Notes under the pieces: model-generated
Database searches by the model: none
What the model saw: the letters and a program-made list of their open reading frames with translations, nothing else
What the model was told of the DNA's origin: nothing
Position numbers and translations under genes: made by a program
Source of the DNA: Linanthus parryae
Lineage: Eukaryota > Streptophyta > Magnoliopsida > Ericales > Polemoniaceae
Assembly: GCA_023055425.1 (NCBI GenBank)
Contig: JALGPY010000001.1
Location: 69,044,691 to 69,108,690 of the forward strand
Length of the DNA stretch: 64,000 nt
Reading direction: 5' to 3'
Part shown: in pieces, positions 1-10,570 of the stretch
How positions within the stretch are numbered: the first letter of the stretch is position 1
How the letters are laid out: each line of letters opens with the position of its first letter

Positions 1-1989
1 ATCGGTACCGGAACTGTTCGTTTTCCTTCGCATAGATCTTGAATTCCAAAATTCAAACTGAAGTGTGGTATTTCTCCCCCCTTTATTTTTTTTTTGCTCT
101 TTCGCAGGAATGGCCAAGACAAGAGTAACCAGACCCGTCAAGGAAGATGAAGAGATACCCAACCTTCCGCAGGCCTTGTGGCGAAAAGCCCCCTTTTTAG
201 GCGGCAAAGATTTCTACCATGCGAGGGTAAAGGCGAAGAGGATGCCTGATCCTGTTCCAGTTGAGCGATTGCTGACGCTGACTCGCCTAGTTAACTCAGC
301 CTTGCTCGAGTTGGTTGGTTCCGAGGATGTAGTTCGTTTGGGGATCGAGAACGGGAACTTCCCATATACTGCAATTTCTACTCAGGCGTTCGTCCAGAAA
401 TTGGACTATATGGATGAGTGGATTGACCACGTATTGGATCATCACGCCGAGACTCTTAATGAAGCCGGCGTATACTTTGCTATCCGTGCTATGAAGGGTG
501 CTGCCGTGAAGCTGGATCAATCCATGCTTCTAGACCTTCTGTCCCGTTACTCGCCTGCGACCCACACGTTCCATTTTGCTGAGTTCGAGGCTGCCCCCAC
601 GCTCGAGGACGTGCAAATGCTGTACGAGCTTTCCCCCATGGGTGAAGTGGACCCTTTGAGTCCTTTGAGGACATCTGCAGAAATTGCCTTGTTTACGCAG
701 ATAGAGGAATGCCTAGCAGAGGTGAAGAAAATCTCCACTCGGTGGACCACTACAAAGCCCCTTCCGAACTGGAAGCTGGTTGATACGTCTGCGAAGAATA
801 CCTGGAACAAATGGTTGCAGTACTTCTTCCGAGACTATGCGAACAGCGGTATTACCAAGAAACTTCTGAGTGAGGACCCGGAGGCCGAGAATTACGTAGA
901 GGGCAAGGGCTATCATTTGACCCTTTATGCTTTTCTCTGTGCTTGGCTGTCGAGGTACCTGATTGATGGTCACCCCCATGACGGAGTCTTCTACCATGTG
1001 CTGCCACTTGCTTTGAGGCTCGCTCTTGGCCAGAGAGTCGCCCTCGGACCCTTGGTTTTGGGCACGCTGTATTATAGGCTCGATCAGCTGGTTCTGGCTG
1101 TGAGGGAGTCGCGTGGCCGCCTCGATGTCCTGACCTTTTTCAATATTTCCTTTTTGACAATGTGGGTTTTCGAGCGCTGGCCGTCTTATGCTCCAACTGC
1201 TCTTCAACTTGATAAGTGGTGTCCCCCAGGCGAGACAGAAGCACGCAACAGCGGAAGAGCTGCGAGATGGTTTGGAGCAAGCAACACCAAATGCGCTTGG
1301 AGTTTGATATGCGACAAACGGAAGGAGTTTACTGCCAGGCCCTATGCACGCGTATCGAGAATGTACGATGGTTTCCAAAGCTATACCCCTCCAAAGGTAT
1401 GGTCTTCTCAGAAGAACTTCTCTTTGAGAAGGGACCGCATTTCCACGAGCGCTATCGCGAGTTCTTTTGCTGGTGTCTGCGAGGATCCCTTCCTGCCCTT
1501 GCAGAGCATATTCGTGAGCTCGCGCCAAGGTATGAAAAGCTTACAGTGGATGTTGACCCCACTCGGGTTTCTCCTCAGTTTGGTTTCGATGCGGTGGCCC
1601 CATCCATCTGGCCCCAGTCTATTATCAGAAGATGCTACAAGCGCTTGCTGACAAAGGAGTGCAAGACGGTCTTCATGAGCAATCTTCCCTTTGAGCAGCC
1701 TGCGGGAACTCGCGAGGGTGGTTGTTCCCAGAACTGGCTCGCATACTGGGTTGCCCAGCAAACGAGGATTGAGACGGAGGCGGCGGCGCAGCCAGGTAGG
1801 GCCCCCTTGCTCAAAAGAAACTCTTTTCCGTTTCGCCCCAATTGCAGTTTGAGCGAGTCTGAGTATGGTTGCTACTCACTGTGGGACCGTGAGAACCATT
1901 TGTGCCCTGATTTCATTCTGAAGGAGCAAGTCGCCGCAATCAAGAAGGGCGACACGCATGTCGTCAGATATAGCAAGGCGTTTGCTGAG

Positions 1990-2062
1990 GTAAGCAACTT
2001 CTTCGCGTGCGTTAAGCTTTTTGATTTTCTTACGCTGATACTTTCATTCTGTGCTGTTTTAG
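1990..2062 (+). other. Intron 1 of the antisense PMD gene
   Basis: Donor gag|gtaagc, T-rich body, acceptor ctgttttag; 73 nt. It is phase 0: the codon before it ends at 1989 and exon 2 opens at 2063 in a frame that is open for 159 codons. Removing it takes the reading from one ORF to the next without a gap, the main support that splicing is real. Confidence 0.75.
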
Positions 2063-2540
2063 TGTCATGTGCGGAGGTTCGCAGCTGGTGATCGCTTCAA
2101 ATCGTTGGTTAACACCATTGTTGCCACCAGAAGGCAAGGGGAGTCGTTCCGGCTAGCATGGAGGATGGACGCCGAGATCGAAACAAAGGTTCGCGCAGTC
2201 ATGAAGGCTTTTGCCGACTCGCTGATAGACAATCCTCCGGCTCCGTCTCCTCCCAGAGATGACCCGTCCCCTCCAGCGATTGCGGCGCCGAGAGTGAAGA
2301 GACCTAGGCAAAAGGGAATTACGATTTCTTCCCCTAGAAGTGCTCCAGCTTCTCCCCCAGCGAGGTCCCTTTCTATCAAGGACAAAGGCAAAGGTCGCAT
2401 GCCCAGCAAAGTGCGAAAAGATCTCGCAGTTGAGACTTTTGTTCCATTCAACCAAGAGGAAGAGGAAGAGAGGCAGGAGCCCCAAGCAGGTGGTGAAGAA
2501 GAAGAAGCAACAGTTGTGATGCATGAGGAAGAATCAGGAG

Positions 2541-2618
2541 GTACCTCCGTCGCATTTCCTTTCCCGTCATCGTAACTTCTTTGCACTTCTTTTCTGTAAA
2601 CCGTTCGTGTATTCGCAG
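2541..2618 (+). other. Intron 2 of the antisense PMD gene
   Basis: Donor aggag|gtacct and acceptor attcgcag; 78 nt, rich in T and C. One base of a codon lies before it and two after, giving Asp at the junction inside an acidic run. Exon 3 is then open for 85 codons including the stop. The donor is weaker than that of intron 1. Confidence 0.65.
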
Positions 2619-3139
2619 ATGACGATGATGAGACCACTGGTGGCCTCGCGGCCAAGAGGCAAAAGAGAGATGCCCATTCTGGCATCCCAGATGATCCCAT
2701 AAGCGAGGACATTCTGGCTGAGTCCCGGAAGACAGCCGCGGAGGCTGCTGAGAGAAGAAGGCGTCGGGAAGAAGAGGAGCTTGAGCGTGTGAAGCAGCGG
2801 AGCCTCGAAGAGCGGCATGTTGATGACTTAGCGCGTCCAACTGTCGAGGAAGACGAGGGGTCTTTTCGCTCGTAAGCTGCTATCTAGACAGATAAATTGT
2901 AAGTCATTTGACGCGTAATGATAAATAGCTTTCTGTATTATCTGCTGTCTCTTTACAACAGAATACAATTTCGCATGCGTTTCGGCATATTTCGCCTTGC
3001 ATAATGCTATGTAATTGTTTCGCATCTGCGATATATTGATTCGCGGGTGTTTCGCTAGATCGTTCGAGATCGTATCTTCGCAGCTGTGCCATCCCAGCAG
3101 ATGGGCTTGTTGGCTGACCATTGCGGATCATTTAAGATC

Positions 3140-4005
3140 ATTTTCACAACATTGCTTATCGTAGCAGATAGGCTTCAGAAGATCAGGTAAAATCGTTTTG
3201 TGTATAAGTTGCTATCGTAACAGATAGGCTTGAGATCGCACTTGTATAGACCGCTATCGTGAGAGATAGGCTTAGATGATCAATTGAGATCGCATTTGCG
3301 TTTGGCTGCTATCGTAAGAGATAGGCTTTACATGATCAATTAAGACCGCATTTGCGCTTGGCTGCTATCGTAAGAGATAGGCTTTACATGATCAATTAAG
3401 ATCGCATTTGCGTTGGCTGTTATCGTGAGAGATAGGCTTTAGATGATCAATTAAGATCGCATTTGTGTTGGCTGCTATCGTGATAGATAGGCTTAGATGA
3501 TCACTTAAGATCGCATTTGCATTGGCTGCTATCGCGAGAGATAGGCTTAGATGATCTCTTAAGATCACATTTGCATTAGCTGCTATCGTGAGAGATAGAC
3601 TTAGATGATCACTTAAGATCGCATTGCATTGGCTGCTATCATGAGAGATAGGCTTTAGATGATCACTTAAGATCGTATTGCATTGGCTGCTATCGTAAGA
3701 GATAGGCTTAGATGATCACTTAAGATCGCGTTTGCATTAGCTGCTATCGTAGAGATAGGCTTAGATGATCACTTAAGATCGCGTTTGCATTAGCTGCTAT
3801 CGTAGAGATAGGCTTAGATGATCACTTAAGATCGCGTTTGCATTAGCTGCTATCGTAGAGATAGGCTTAGATGATCACTTAAGATCGCATTGCATTGGCT
3901 GCTATCGTGAGAGATAGGCTTTAGATGATCACTTAAGATCGCATTGCATTGGCTGCTATCGTAAAGAGATAGGCTTATATGATCAATTAAGATCGCAGTT
4001 TGTAC
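3140..4005. repeat. Minisatellite of about 54-55 bp units, roughly 16 copies
   Basis: Each unit contains gctgctatcgtgagagatag followed by gcttagatgatcacttaagatcgcatttgc with small variations. Successive gctatcg anchors fall about 50-57 bp apart from about 3153 to 3955. Units around 3690-3890 are the most alike, and the ends are more diverged, as expected for array growth from the middle. Each unit holds the nearly self-complementary word gatcacttaagatc. The array lies between the integrase stop and the antisense gene, that is, in the 3' untranslated region of element T, where Tat elements are known to generate satellite-like arrays. Confidence 0.9.
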
Positions 4006-4052
4006 AGTAATAACAGATTAAATAGAGCAACATAAACAGCTAGAAATATGAA

Positions 4053-4133
4053 CTTCTCATTTGGGAGAATTCTTTTATTATAACGCTCTCATATGGGAGA
4101 GATGGAATTACAATCCTCTCATATGGGAGAGGA
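4053..4133. repeat. Three short inverted-repeat words (ctctcatatgggagag type)
   Basis: Three related near-palindromes, cttctcatttgggagaattc, gctctcatatgggagagatg and cctctcatatgggagaggag, lie within 80 bp just beyond the integrase stop. Each can fold as a short hairpin around CATATG or CATTTG. They may mark the 3' processing region of element T; no function can be assigned. Confidence 0.6.
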
Positions 4134-4200
4134 GATTGCGTAAATCATAGCCACATGAGACATTAAGCACGTTATCATAAAACGTATGAAATGAGAGAAG

Positions 4201-6618
4201 TCAGGGATAGTACTTCTTGATCCAGCGCATGTTGATTGAACTGGGAGTTGAGGTTGTACCGTGCAACCTTCGTATGCTGCAGTAGCCACTATCGAAGACT
4301 TCTGTGACTTCGAAGGGTCCTTCCCAATTAGCTGCGAACTTTGGGTGAGTTGCTTCTCGCATGCAGTGGTCAGATGCGCGCAAGACCAGGTCTCCGACTG
4401 CGAAATCCCTTCGCTTGACTGTCTTGTTGTAGGCGCGAGCGATTCTTTCCTGGTACCGCTTGTTAGTCCTTTTGGCTTGTTCTCGCTTTTCTTCCAGCAA
4501 GATTAAGTCATGGTCGCGTTGATTTTCATAGAGTGCATGGAAGGCCAGCCTTGCCGAATTGACTCTAACCTCCGCAGGTACCACAGCTTCGGCCCCATAA
4601 CACAGTAGAAATGGCGAGGCCCCTGTGGGTGTCCTTGGAGAAGTTCTGTAGGCCCACAGAGCCATGCTTAGAGAGTCGGCCCACTTCTTGTGGTCGTCTT
4701 CGACCATTTTGCTCAATATTCTCAACAGCGTCTTGTTAGTCGCTTCGGCTTGTCCGTTTCCCTTTGGGTAGTAAGGGGTAGAACATATCTGCCTGATATT
4801 GTACTCCGCTAATTTCGCAGCTACCTGGCGATTAACAAAAGGAGTACCGTTATCTGAAAGAATGGTGTTTGGGATTCCGAACCTGCATACGATGCTTTCT
4901 TGGATAAAATTGACCACAGCCAGCGCATTTGCCGTCTTTAGTGGTATTGCTTCCACCCACTTGGTGAACAGCTCGGTTGCGGTGAGAATGAAATGATTCC
5001 CGTGCGACGTTGGCCGGATGGGACCGATGAAGTCCAGAGCCCATGTGTGAAATGGCAACGGCGTCCCTAGTTCATGTAGATCCACAACAGGAGCGTGCAC
5101 TAGGTTCCCTTTGAATTGGCATTCCTGGCAGCGTCGCACTTTGGTACGGCAATCGACTTCCATCGTGGGCCAGAAATATCCGATTGAGAGGAGCTGTCTG
5201 CATAATTTCGCACCTCCTTGATGCTCCACCTGATGAGAAAGGTCCATGACTTCTTGTGCTTCTCTGCCGTCTAGACATCGCAGCAAGTTGCCCTCGTGAC
5301 CTCTTCGCCAAAGCAGGTTTTCCTGTACCACGTATCGAGACGCTTTCCTTTTCAATTTTTCGGCTTCTTTTCTCGATTCGGGCATGGTGCCCTGGGTGAG
5401 GAAATCAAATAGTGGCTTCCTCCAGTCCATGTCGTCATCGATCAGGGCGATGAGTAGAGAATCTTTGATTAGTGCGCAACTTTCGCACTTCCCTTGTATC
5501 AGGGCTGCGGCTATTGACATATCTGGCCAATGGATGCCATATCTCTGAGCCTTCCTGTAGATTGACACCTCGCTTTCTCCACAAGCGTGTTGGTGAATTT
5601 TTTCTAACAGCTGTTGTCCCTCCTGCTCGGAGACGCATCGCATGAGTATTCCCCCGGGACCCTTGTAGTAAAGGGTGTTGTCGTGGATGCAGTATCCTTT
5701 TGTGAGTGCCCAGCTTTCGTTGCTGGTGCCTTTTGCAATAGCTTGCAGGATTGCTTTCCGCCAGTCTGCGTCATCCATGTGTTCGTCGTCGAACGCATCT
5801 TCTGTCAATGCCGACGATGTTCGCACTTCGATGGAAATCCTTGCGGGGCACTTGTCTATGCTGACCTTAGATCCCAGTGTTGCTAAGGCGTCTGCGTGCC
5901 TGTTGTCTGCTCGGGGCTTGTGCTCGTACTTCACATCGCAGAATTGTTGCATCAGCTTCTGTACTAGGGTGCGATAAGACAGGAGGTTGATCTCCTTCAA
6001 ACCATATTCGCCCGAGGCTTGCTTAACAATCAGCTTGGAATCTCCCATGACTGTTAGGTTGCTCACTTCCAAGGCTTTCGCCGCACGGAGCCCAACAATG
6101 AGAGCCTCGTATTCCGCTTCGTTGTTTGTGACTGCGAAGTTGAGCTTTGCGGACATCTGTATGACTTCCCCATCTGGTTTTGTCAAGACTATCCCAATGC
6201 CTCCGCCTTTCCGGGTTGATGAACCGTCGAAGTGGAGAGTCCAATAGGGTACATCGATTGCGTAGATTTCAGGGCCTTCGAGCTCCTCTTCGATCACGGG
6301 TTCGTGGCTGTTGTCGGGAAACTGTGCCAACAGATCCGCTACCGCCTGCGACTTGATCGCTCTTGGTTTCACGCATGTGATATCGTATTGAGAGATGGTC
6401 ATGTACCATTTTGCTAGTCTCCCACCCGGAGTAGTGTGAGTTAGCAAGTATCTTATGGGGTCGCTCTTGGTGACCACCACTACTTTGTGTGATGCAAAAT
6501 AGTGTCTCAACTTTTCTATCACAAAGAATAAAGCAAGGCAATGACGTTCGATATCTGTGTACCTTGATTCAGCAGGCTGCACAATGCGAGAGATATAGTA
6601 GATGGGCCTCTCTTGGCC
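4201..6618 (-). pseudogene. pol: Element T pol, part 2: RNase H remnant, archaeal-type RNase H, integrase
   Basis: Open from the TAA at 6619-6621 down to the TGA at 4201-4203, in frame with the RT upstream. Numbering from the Met at 6582: residues 1-95 are the C-terminal part of the ordinary gypsy RNase H. An archaeal-type RNase H follows, with acidic residues D119 (FDGSS), E155 (NEAEYEA), D181 (GDSKL) and D231. After two similar linker-plus-zinc segments comes the integrase with H450, H454, C485, C488 and the D517, D577, E613 triad (LDFIGP, LSDNG, GNGQAEATNK). All three catalytic residues are present. The reading frame is intact here, but a nonsense codon separates it from RT, so it can only be made by read-through or from a different copy. 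Confidence 0.85.
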
Positions 6619-7938
6619 TTAATACTCCTGAGCCAAGAGTGCTCCTATAGATCTCCTTGTTGATGTAAGATATAGCAGAAGCGGTGATCCCAGTTGAGGC
6701 ACGATCATTATCTTTGAGGACGTGAGTAGCTCTTTCAGCTTTTCGAATGCGGCTTCGTGGTCCGGAGCCCAGTTGTACGCGGCGTCCTTCTTGAGGAGAG
6801 TGCTGAAACAGCATGTGATTTCTGCAATCGCTGGGATGAATCTCCGCAGATATGACAGTTTTCCCAAGAATGTCTTCAAGGTACTTTGATTATGGGGAGG
6901 CGTCATGCTGGTGATGGCTGACACTTTCGCAGGGTCAGGCTCGATCCCTTGGCGATGGACTACACATCCCAAGAACTTCCCCGTGGTCACCCCAAATGCG
7001 CATTTCATGGGGTTCATTTTCAGTTGAAAGCTCCTGCATCTGTTGAACACCTTTCGCAGATCTGTGAGGTGGTCTGCTTCGTGCTTGGATTTAACCACCA
7101 GGTCATCCACGTGGAATTCCACCTCCTTGTGCATCATGTCGTGGAATAGAGCCATCATGGCCCGCTGATAGGTCGCGCCCGCGTTCTTAAGACCGAACGG
7201 CATCACCGTGTAGTTGAATACCCCCACAGGAGTGATGAATGCAGTTTTCCGCGCATCTTCAGGATCCATCTTGATTTGATTGTACCCGCTGAAACCGTCC
7301 ATGAAACTGAACATGCGATGGCCTGCTGTTGAATCGATGAGCAGATCGATGTTGGGCGGTGGGAAATCGTCCTTAGGGCAGAAGCGATTGAGATCTCGGA
7401 AGTCCACGCAGATGCAGAGCTGTCCGTTCTTCTTCACCACCGGCACGATGTTGGCCAGCCATGTGGGATGATGATTTGGCTCTATGAACTTGGCATCTAG
7501 GAGTTTGACTATCTCCTGCTTGATCTTCACGTTAAGCTCTGGCCTAAAGCTTCTGGTGCTCTGCTTGACCGGTTTAGACCCTGGGATGATTTCCAAACGG
7601 TGCATGGTGATGCTTGTATCCAGACCTGGCATCTCATCATATTCCCATGCGAACACGTCCTTGTACTCAGTTAGGAGCTGCAGCAGTCCTTGTTCCTCTT
7701 CGCTTGTGAGATCCGCACTCAGGAAGACTGGCCTTTTCTTTTCCTCGTTCGGGCTGAGGAACACTTCCTTTAGTTCTTGCTTTTGTGGTCTTGGCCTGTC
7801 TTCCATGCATTCAGGCGCTTCTTTGAGTTTTTCTTCTGGAGTGCCTTGTGTTGGCTCTTCCGCCAGCGCAACTTGCTCGATTTGATTGATTTGCCCAGGG
7901 ACATCCCCATGCCCGTGTGAGGACATCCCCGCGCACCT
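6619..7938 (-). pseudogene. pol: Element T pol, part 1: reverse transcriptase
   Basis: Gypsy-type RT in the same frame as gag-pro. Recognisable blocks: FRPELN, VDFRDLNRFCPKD, FSFMDGFSGYNQI (first catalytic Asp) and MPFGLKNAGATYQR, then the active site at 7102-7113, which reads HVDD instead of the usual YVDD. The two aspartates are kept but the preceding Tyr is His. It continues through FLGCVVHRQGIE and KTFLGKLSYLRRFIPA into the start of RNase H, then meets a TAA at 6619-6621. A TGA at 7939-7941 separates it from gag-pro. Confidence 0.85.
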
Positions 7939-10551
7939 TCATATGCGATAGCATTTCTTCCCATTGGCGTAGAAGCTCTCTATCTCCTTGCCCTCGGGGT
8001 CATGCTTTCCGATCCTCTTCAAAGTGTACACATTCTTTCGATGATATGCGATACGTGGCGCCTCTTCGCGTGTAGGCGGCTTTTCCTTGGCATCTTCCCT
8101 TGTCACCATCACGCCCGCAGGTGACTGGTCCTTGATGTCCTCCCAGAGAGGCAAAGGAGTAGGGTTGAAAGGCCCGGGTGTTTGCTCGTCCGCCATCTCA
8201 GTGAACCACACCGCCTCGCTGAGATGTGCTTCGTCCAAGTTGAACGGGTTAGTCGAAGCCGGTATCTCGACTATTCTGTCGTTCCAGATAGCTTTCATAA
8301 CCTGGTGAGCCGTCGAAGGGACTGCGTCGAAGCGATGAATCCAGGCTCGACCTATAATCATGTGGTATGTGGTGTTCGCGTCTATGACATAGAACTTCGC
8401 CGAGCACTTGATCTTGCCAATCTGGACGCCCAGGCGGATCCATCCAATCGTCATTCTAGAGTCGCTTCCGAATCCCACCAGTGGAGATGGACGTTTGACT
8501 ACCTTGTGCTCGGGGATCCCTGCTAGCTTCAGTGTGTGGAGTGGAACAACGTTGACCGCTGCTCCTCCGTCGACGAATGCTCGCTTGAATTCGACGCCAT
8601 TGATGATGGCGGTCACGTACAGAGGCCTCTGGTGACTCGCATTCGTCTTCTTGTCGCTGGCAGAAAAGGTCATGATCTTTTCTGTGGAACGAGACGCCCT
8701 GATGACTTTCCAGTTGGAGACCACGAGGTCCTCCTCGTAGTCCTCCGCTATCCTTAAGATTGCTTTTGCCATATCAGTCCGGCACCTCTCGGAGAAATTC
8801 ATCTCGTCGAAGAATTTGTTGAAACCGTGCGACCCTTTCATGCGGTCGGCACGTTCATCCTCCGTGTCCATGCTATAATCTTCGTCTTGATGGACCTCAG
8901 CAATGATGGGTAGACCATCCTCTGCGACTTCCTCCATGTCTACGATCGAGATCATGGCGACCTCTTTGCCTTTCGAGCCTGACTCTGTATGGGCAGGAAG
9001 TGGGTTGTTGCGCACGTCCTTCCTGTTGTCGCTAACGATTAGCTCGCCGTTCTTCATCTTCTGATCGAACGCGAACCTGAGTTTCTTGCACTCGGCGGTG
9101 GGATGCATGATCTTGTCGTGGTACTCGCACCACTTAGGGTCCCTCACCATCTCCTTGGAGGGTGTTTTCTCGAGCGGTGGCAGGACGCCGTCCTTGCGCC
9201 ACTGTTTGCAGAGGTCACTCGCTTCCTCTACCGAGCATGGCAGAGGCGGTACATCGAAGTTCACAACCTTCGCTTGATTCTGGGGCGAAACTGTATTGAC
9301 CTCAGCTTCGCGTCCCCGCTTGTAGCTGAACCTTCCGATCTTGTAAGTGGTGCCGCTCGCAGGTCGCTCTGGAGCGTTCTTCTTTTTCTGTCTCTCGACT
9401 ATGGGCTCGATGTTCTTCGTGCATTCGATTAGTTTTGAAAACGTAGGTGTTTGCAAATTGATGAGCATACCTTTGTATTCATCTCGCATGCACTGTAGGC
9501 ATATCTCCACGAGCCGGCTTTCGGGCATTGGATCTTTGCACTCCAAGGATTTCGCCCGGAATTTCTTGATGAAGGTGATCCCATCCTCCTCGCGCTTCTG
9601 GTACATCCGCGAGAGATGGATCATTGTCACCTTTTCCTCCATTTGAAACAACTTGGTATAGAACTTTTGGACCATGTCGTCCCAAGTCTTCACGGATCCG
9701 GCCTCCAATGTCCGGTACCATTTGTATGCTACGTTCCCAAGAGATTTTGGGAACTCTCGCATCAGCAGTTTGGGATCGGCTCCGTACGGACCCATGACAT
9801 CAATGAAACGCATGACATGCTCATGAGCGTTTCCATTGACGTCCTCGAACTTATCCCATTTGGGAGCCTTGTACCCCGCCGGGTTAGGCATGAGATAGAT
9901 CTCTCGTGGAATAGGTGGATCATTGTCTAACTTTGGGATAATGGTATCCGCGAATGACTGATGAGCCAGGATGGTGTCCACGCGCTTTTGCAAAGACGTC
10001 ATGCATTCTGGAATGCTTCCCTCGGTAGTCGCCGGAGGGGTTGCCGTAGGCGGTGGCGACACATATGCCGCCGGAGGATTGGGAGCATACTGAGTACCCG
10101 CGTTTCCCCAGATCATCGTTGGGGGAGGCAAAGGGTACTGCAAAGTTGGGTTGGACGCCAAAGCCGAGGGCTGAGGAGCGTGAGCAGCAGGAGGCAGCAT
10201 TTGTGCCGTTGATCCTTGAACCGAAGGCAGTTGTGCAGCCGACGGTGGAGTCTGCAGATGAGGGTTGGGAGGTGTGGCTGGCACTCCCAATCCTGGAGCA
10301 GTAGGGGTTCCTCCTCCCTGAGGGATAGCGGTGGCTGGCGGAGGATTTGGCGCGAGGGTGCCCAGAACAGCCAAGATTTGTTCTAATTGCGCGGATTGAG
10401 ACTTGAGAGCTTTCGCCTGACTTTGGACGGTGGCGTCCAAAGACTCTAACGTCAAGGCTTCGCCGGGAGTCGTCGGAGTATGGCGGGTCTCGTCTCCCGA
10501 GGGAGTTTCGGTGGAAGGCGATCGGTTGCTGACATCATCCTCCTGAGACAT
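7939..10551 (-). CDS. gag-pro: Element T Gag-protease polyprotein
   Basis: 870 residues from the ATG at 10549-10551, about 20 nt downstream of the primer site. Residues 1-200 are a Ser/Pro/Gln/Ala-rich low-complexity region. Residues about 213-390 form the retrotransposon Gag core (KWYRTLEAGSVKTWDDM, KFRAKSLECKDPMPESR). A zinc-binding segment of the Tat type, CEYH then HPTAEC, lies at 475-488. The aspartic protease spans about 640-760 with FVDGGAAVNVVP (catalytic Asp 661; DGG in place of DTG or DSG, a variant seen in this lineage) and MIIGRAWIHRF as the second conserved block. It stops at TGA 7939-7941 while the frame stays open into RT, so Pol expression would need read-through, splicing or loss of the stop. 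Confidence 0.85.
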   Translation of the reverse strand: MSQEDDVSNRSPSTETPSGDETRHTPTTPGEALTLESLDATVQSQAKALKSQSAQLEQILAVLGTLAPNPPPATAIPQGGGTPTAPGLGVPATPPNPHLQTPPSAAQLPSVQGSTAQMLPPAAHAPQPSALASNPTLQYPLPPPTMIWGNAGTQYAPNPPAAYVSPPPTATPPATTEGSIPECMTSLQKRVDTILAHQSFADTIIPKLDNDPPIPREIYLMPNPAGYKAPKWDKFEDVNGNAHEHVMRFIDVMGPYGADPKLLMREFPKSLGNVAYKWYRTLEAGSVKTWDDMVQKFYTKLFQMEEKVTMIHLSRMYQKREEDGITFIKKFRAKSLECKDPMPESRLVEICLQCMRDEYKGMLINLQTPTFSKLIECTKNIEPIVERQKKKNAPERPASGTTYKIGRFSYKRGREAEVNTVSPQNQAKVVNFDVPPLPCSVEEASDLCKQWRKDGVLPPLEKTPSKEMVRDPKWCEYHDKIMHPTAECKKLRFAFDQKMKNGELIVSDNRKDVRNNPLPAHTESGSKGKEVAMISIVDMEEVAEDGLPIIAEVHQDEDYSMDTEDERADRMKGSHGFNKFFDEMNFSERCRTDMAKAILRIAEDYEEDLVVSNWKVIRASRSTEKIMTFSASDKKTNASHQRPLYVTAIINGVEFKRAFVDGGAAVNVVPLHTLKLAGIPEHKVVKRPSPLVGFGSDSRMTIGWIRLGVQIGKIKCSAKFYVIDANTTYHMIIGRAWIHRFDAVPSTAHQVMKAIWNDRIVEIPASTNPFNLDEAHLSEAVWFTEMADEQTPGPFNPTPLPLWEDIKDQSPAGVMVTREDAKEKPPTREEAPRIAYHRKNVYTLKRIGKHDPEGKEIESFYANGKKCYRI

Positions 10552-10570
10552 GGTTGCTTTTGCCGGTAAG

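Larger units (their letters stand above)
110..2875 (+). pseudogene. Spliced antisense gene with plant mobile domain (PMD-like), one frameshift
   Basis: A gene running opposite to the gag-pol of element T. Exon 1 is 110-1989, exon 2 is 2063-2540 and exon 3 is 2619-2875. Joined at the two GT-AG introns the frame stays open to the stop at 2873-2875. The ATG at 110 follows a T-rich tract ending in CAG at 107, so a further 5' exon or leader intron may lie upstream. PMD hallmarks: THTFHF at about residues 152-157, TLEDV at 164-168, and a hydrophobic helical block with LCAWLSRYLI at 276-285. From there the frame moves by one base somewhere between about 1320 and 1450, consistent with a 1-nt deletion, so exon 1 is broken. 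The C-terminal part is basic then strongly acidic and Glu/Arg-rich, probably coiled-coil. The PMD family occurs in host proteins and transposons; its activity is not established. The PMD call rests on motif memory, not a search. Confidence 0.7.

Noticed and set aside
1216..1320. Very short intron to explain the frame change in the PMD gene
   Set aside because: No GT-AG pair of plausible plant intron length (about 60 nt or more) restores the frame cleanly here; a 1-nt loss is simpler and fits the exon length (1880 nt, one short of a multiple of three).
713..1528. Long minus-strand ORF opposite the PMD gene
   Set aside because: No recognisable motif; it mirrors the codon structure of the plus-strand PMD exon, and gag-pol of T ends at 4201, so it is a shadow.
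3140..4005. Regular direct repeats resembling a CRISPR array
   Set aside because: The variable part is too short and mutates gradually, there are no unique spacers, and the surroundings are a plant retrotransposon; it is a minisatellite.
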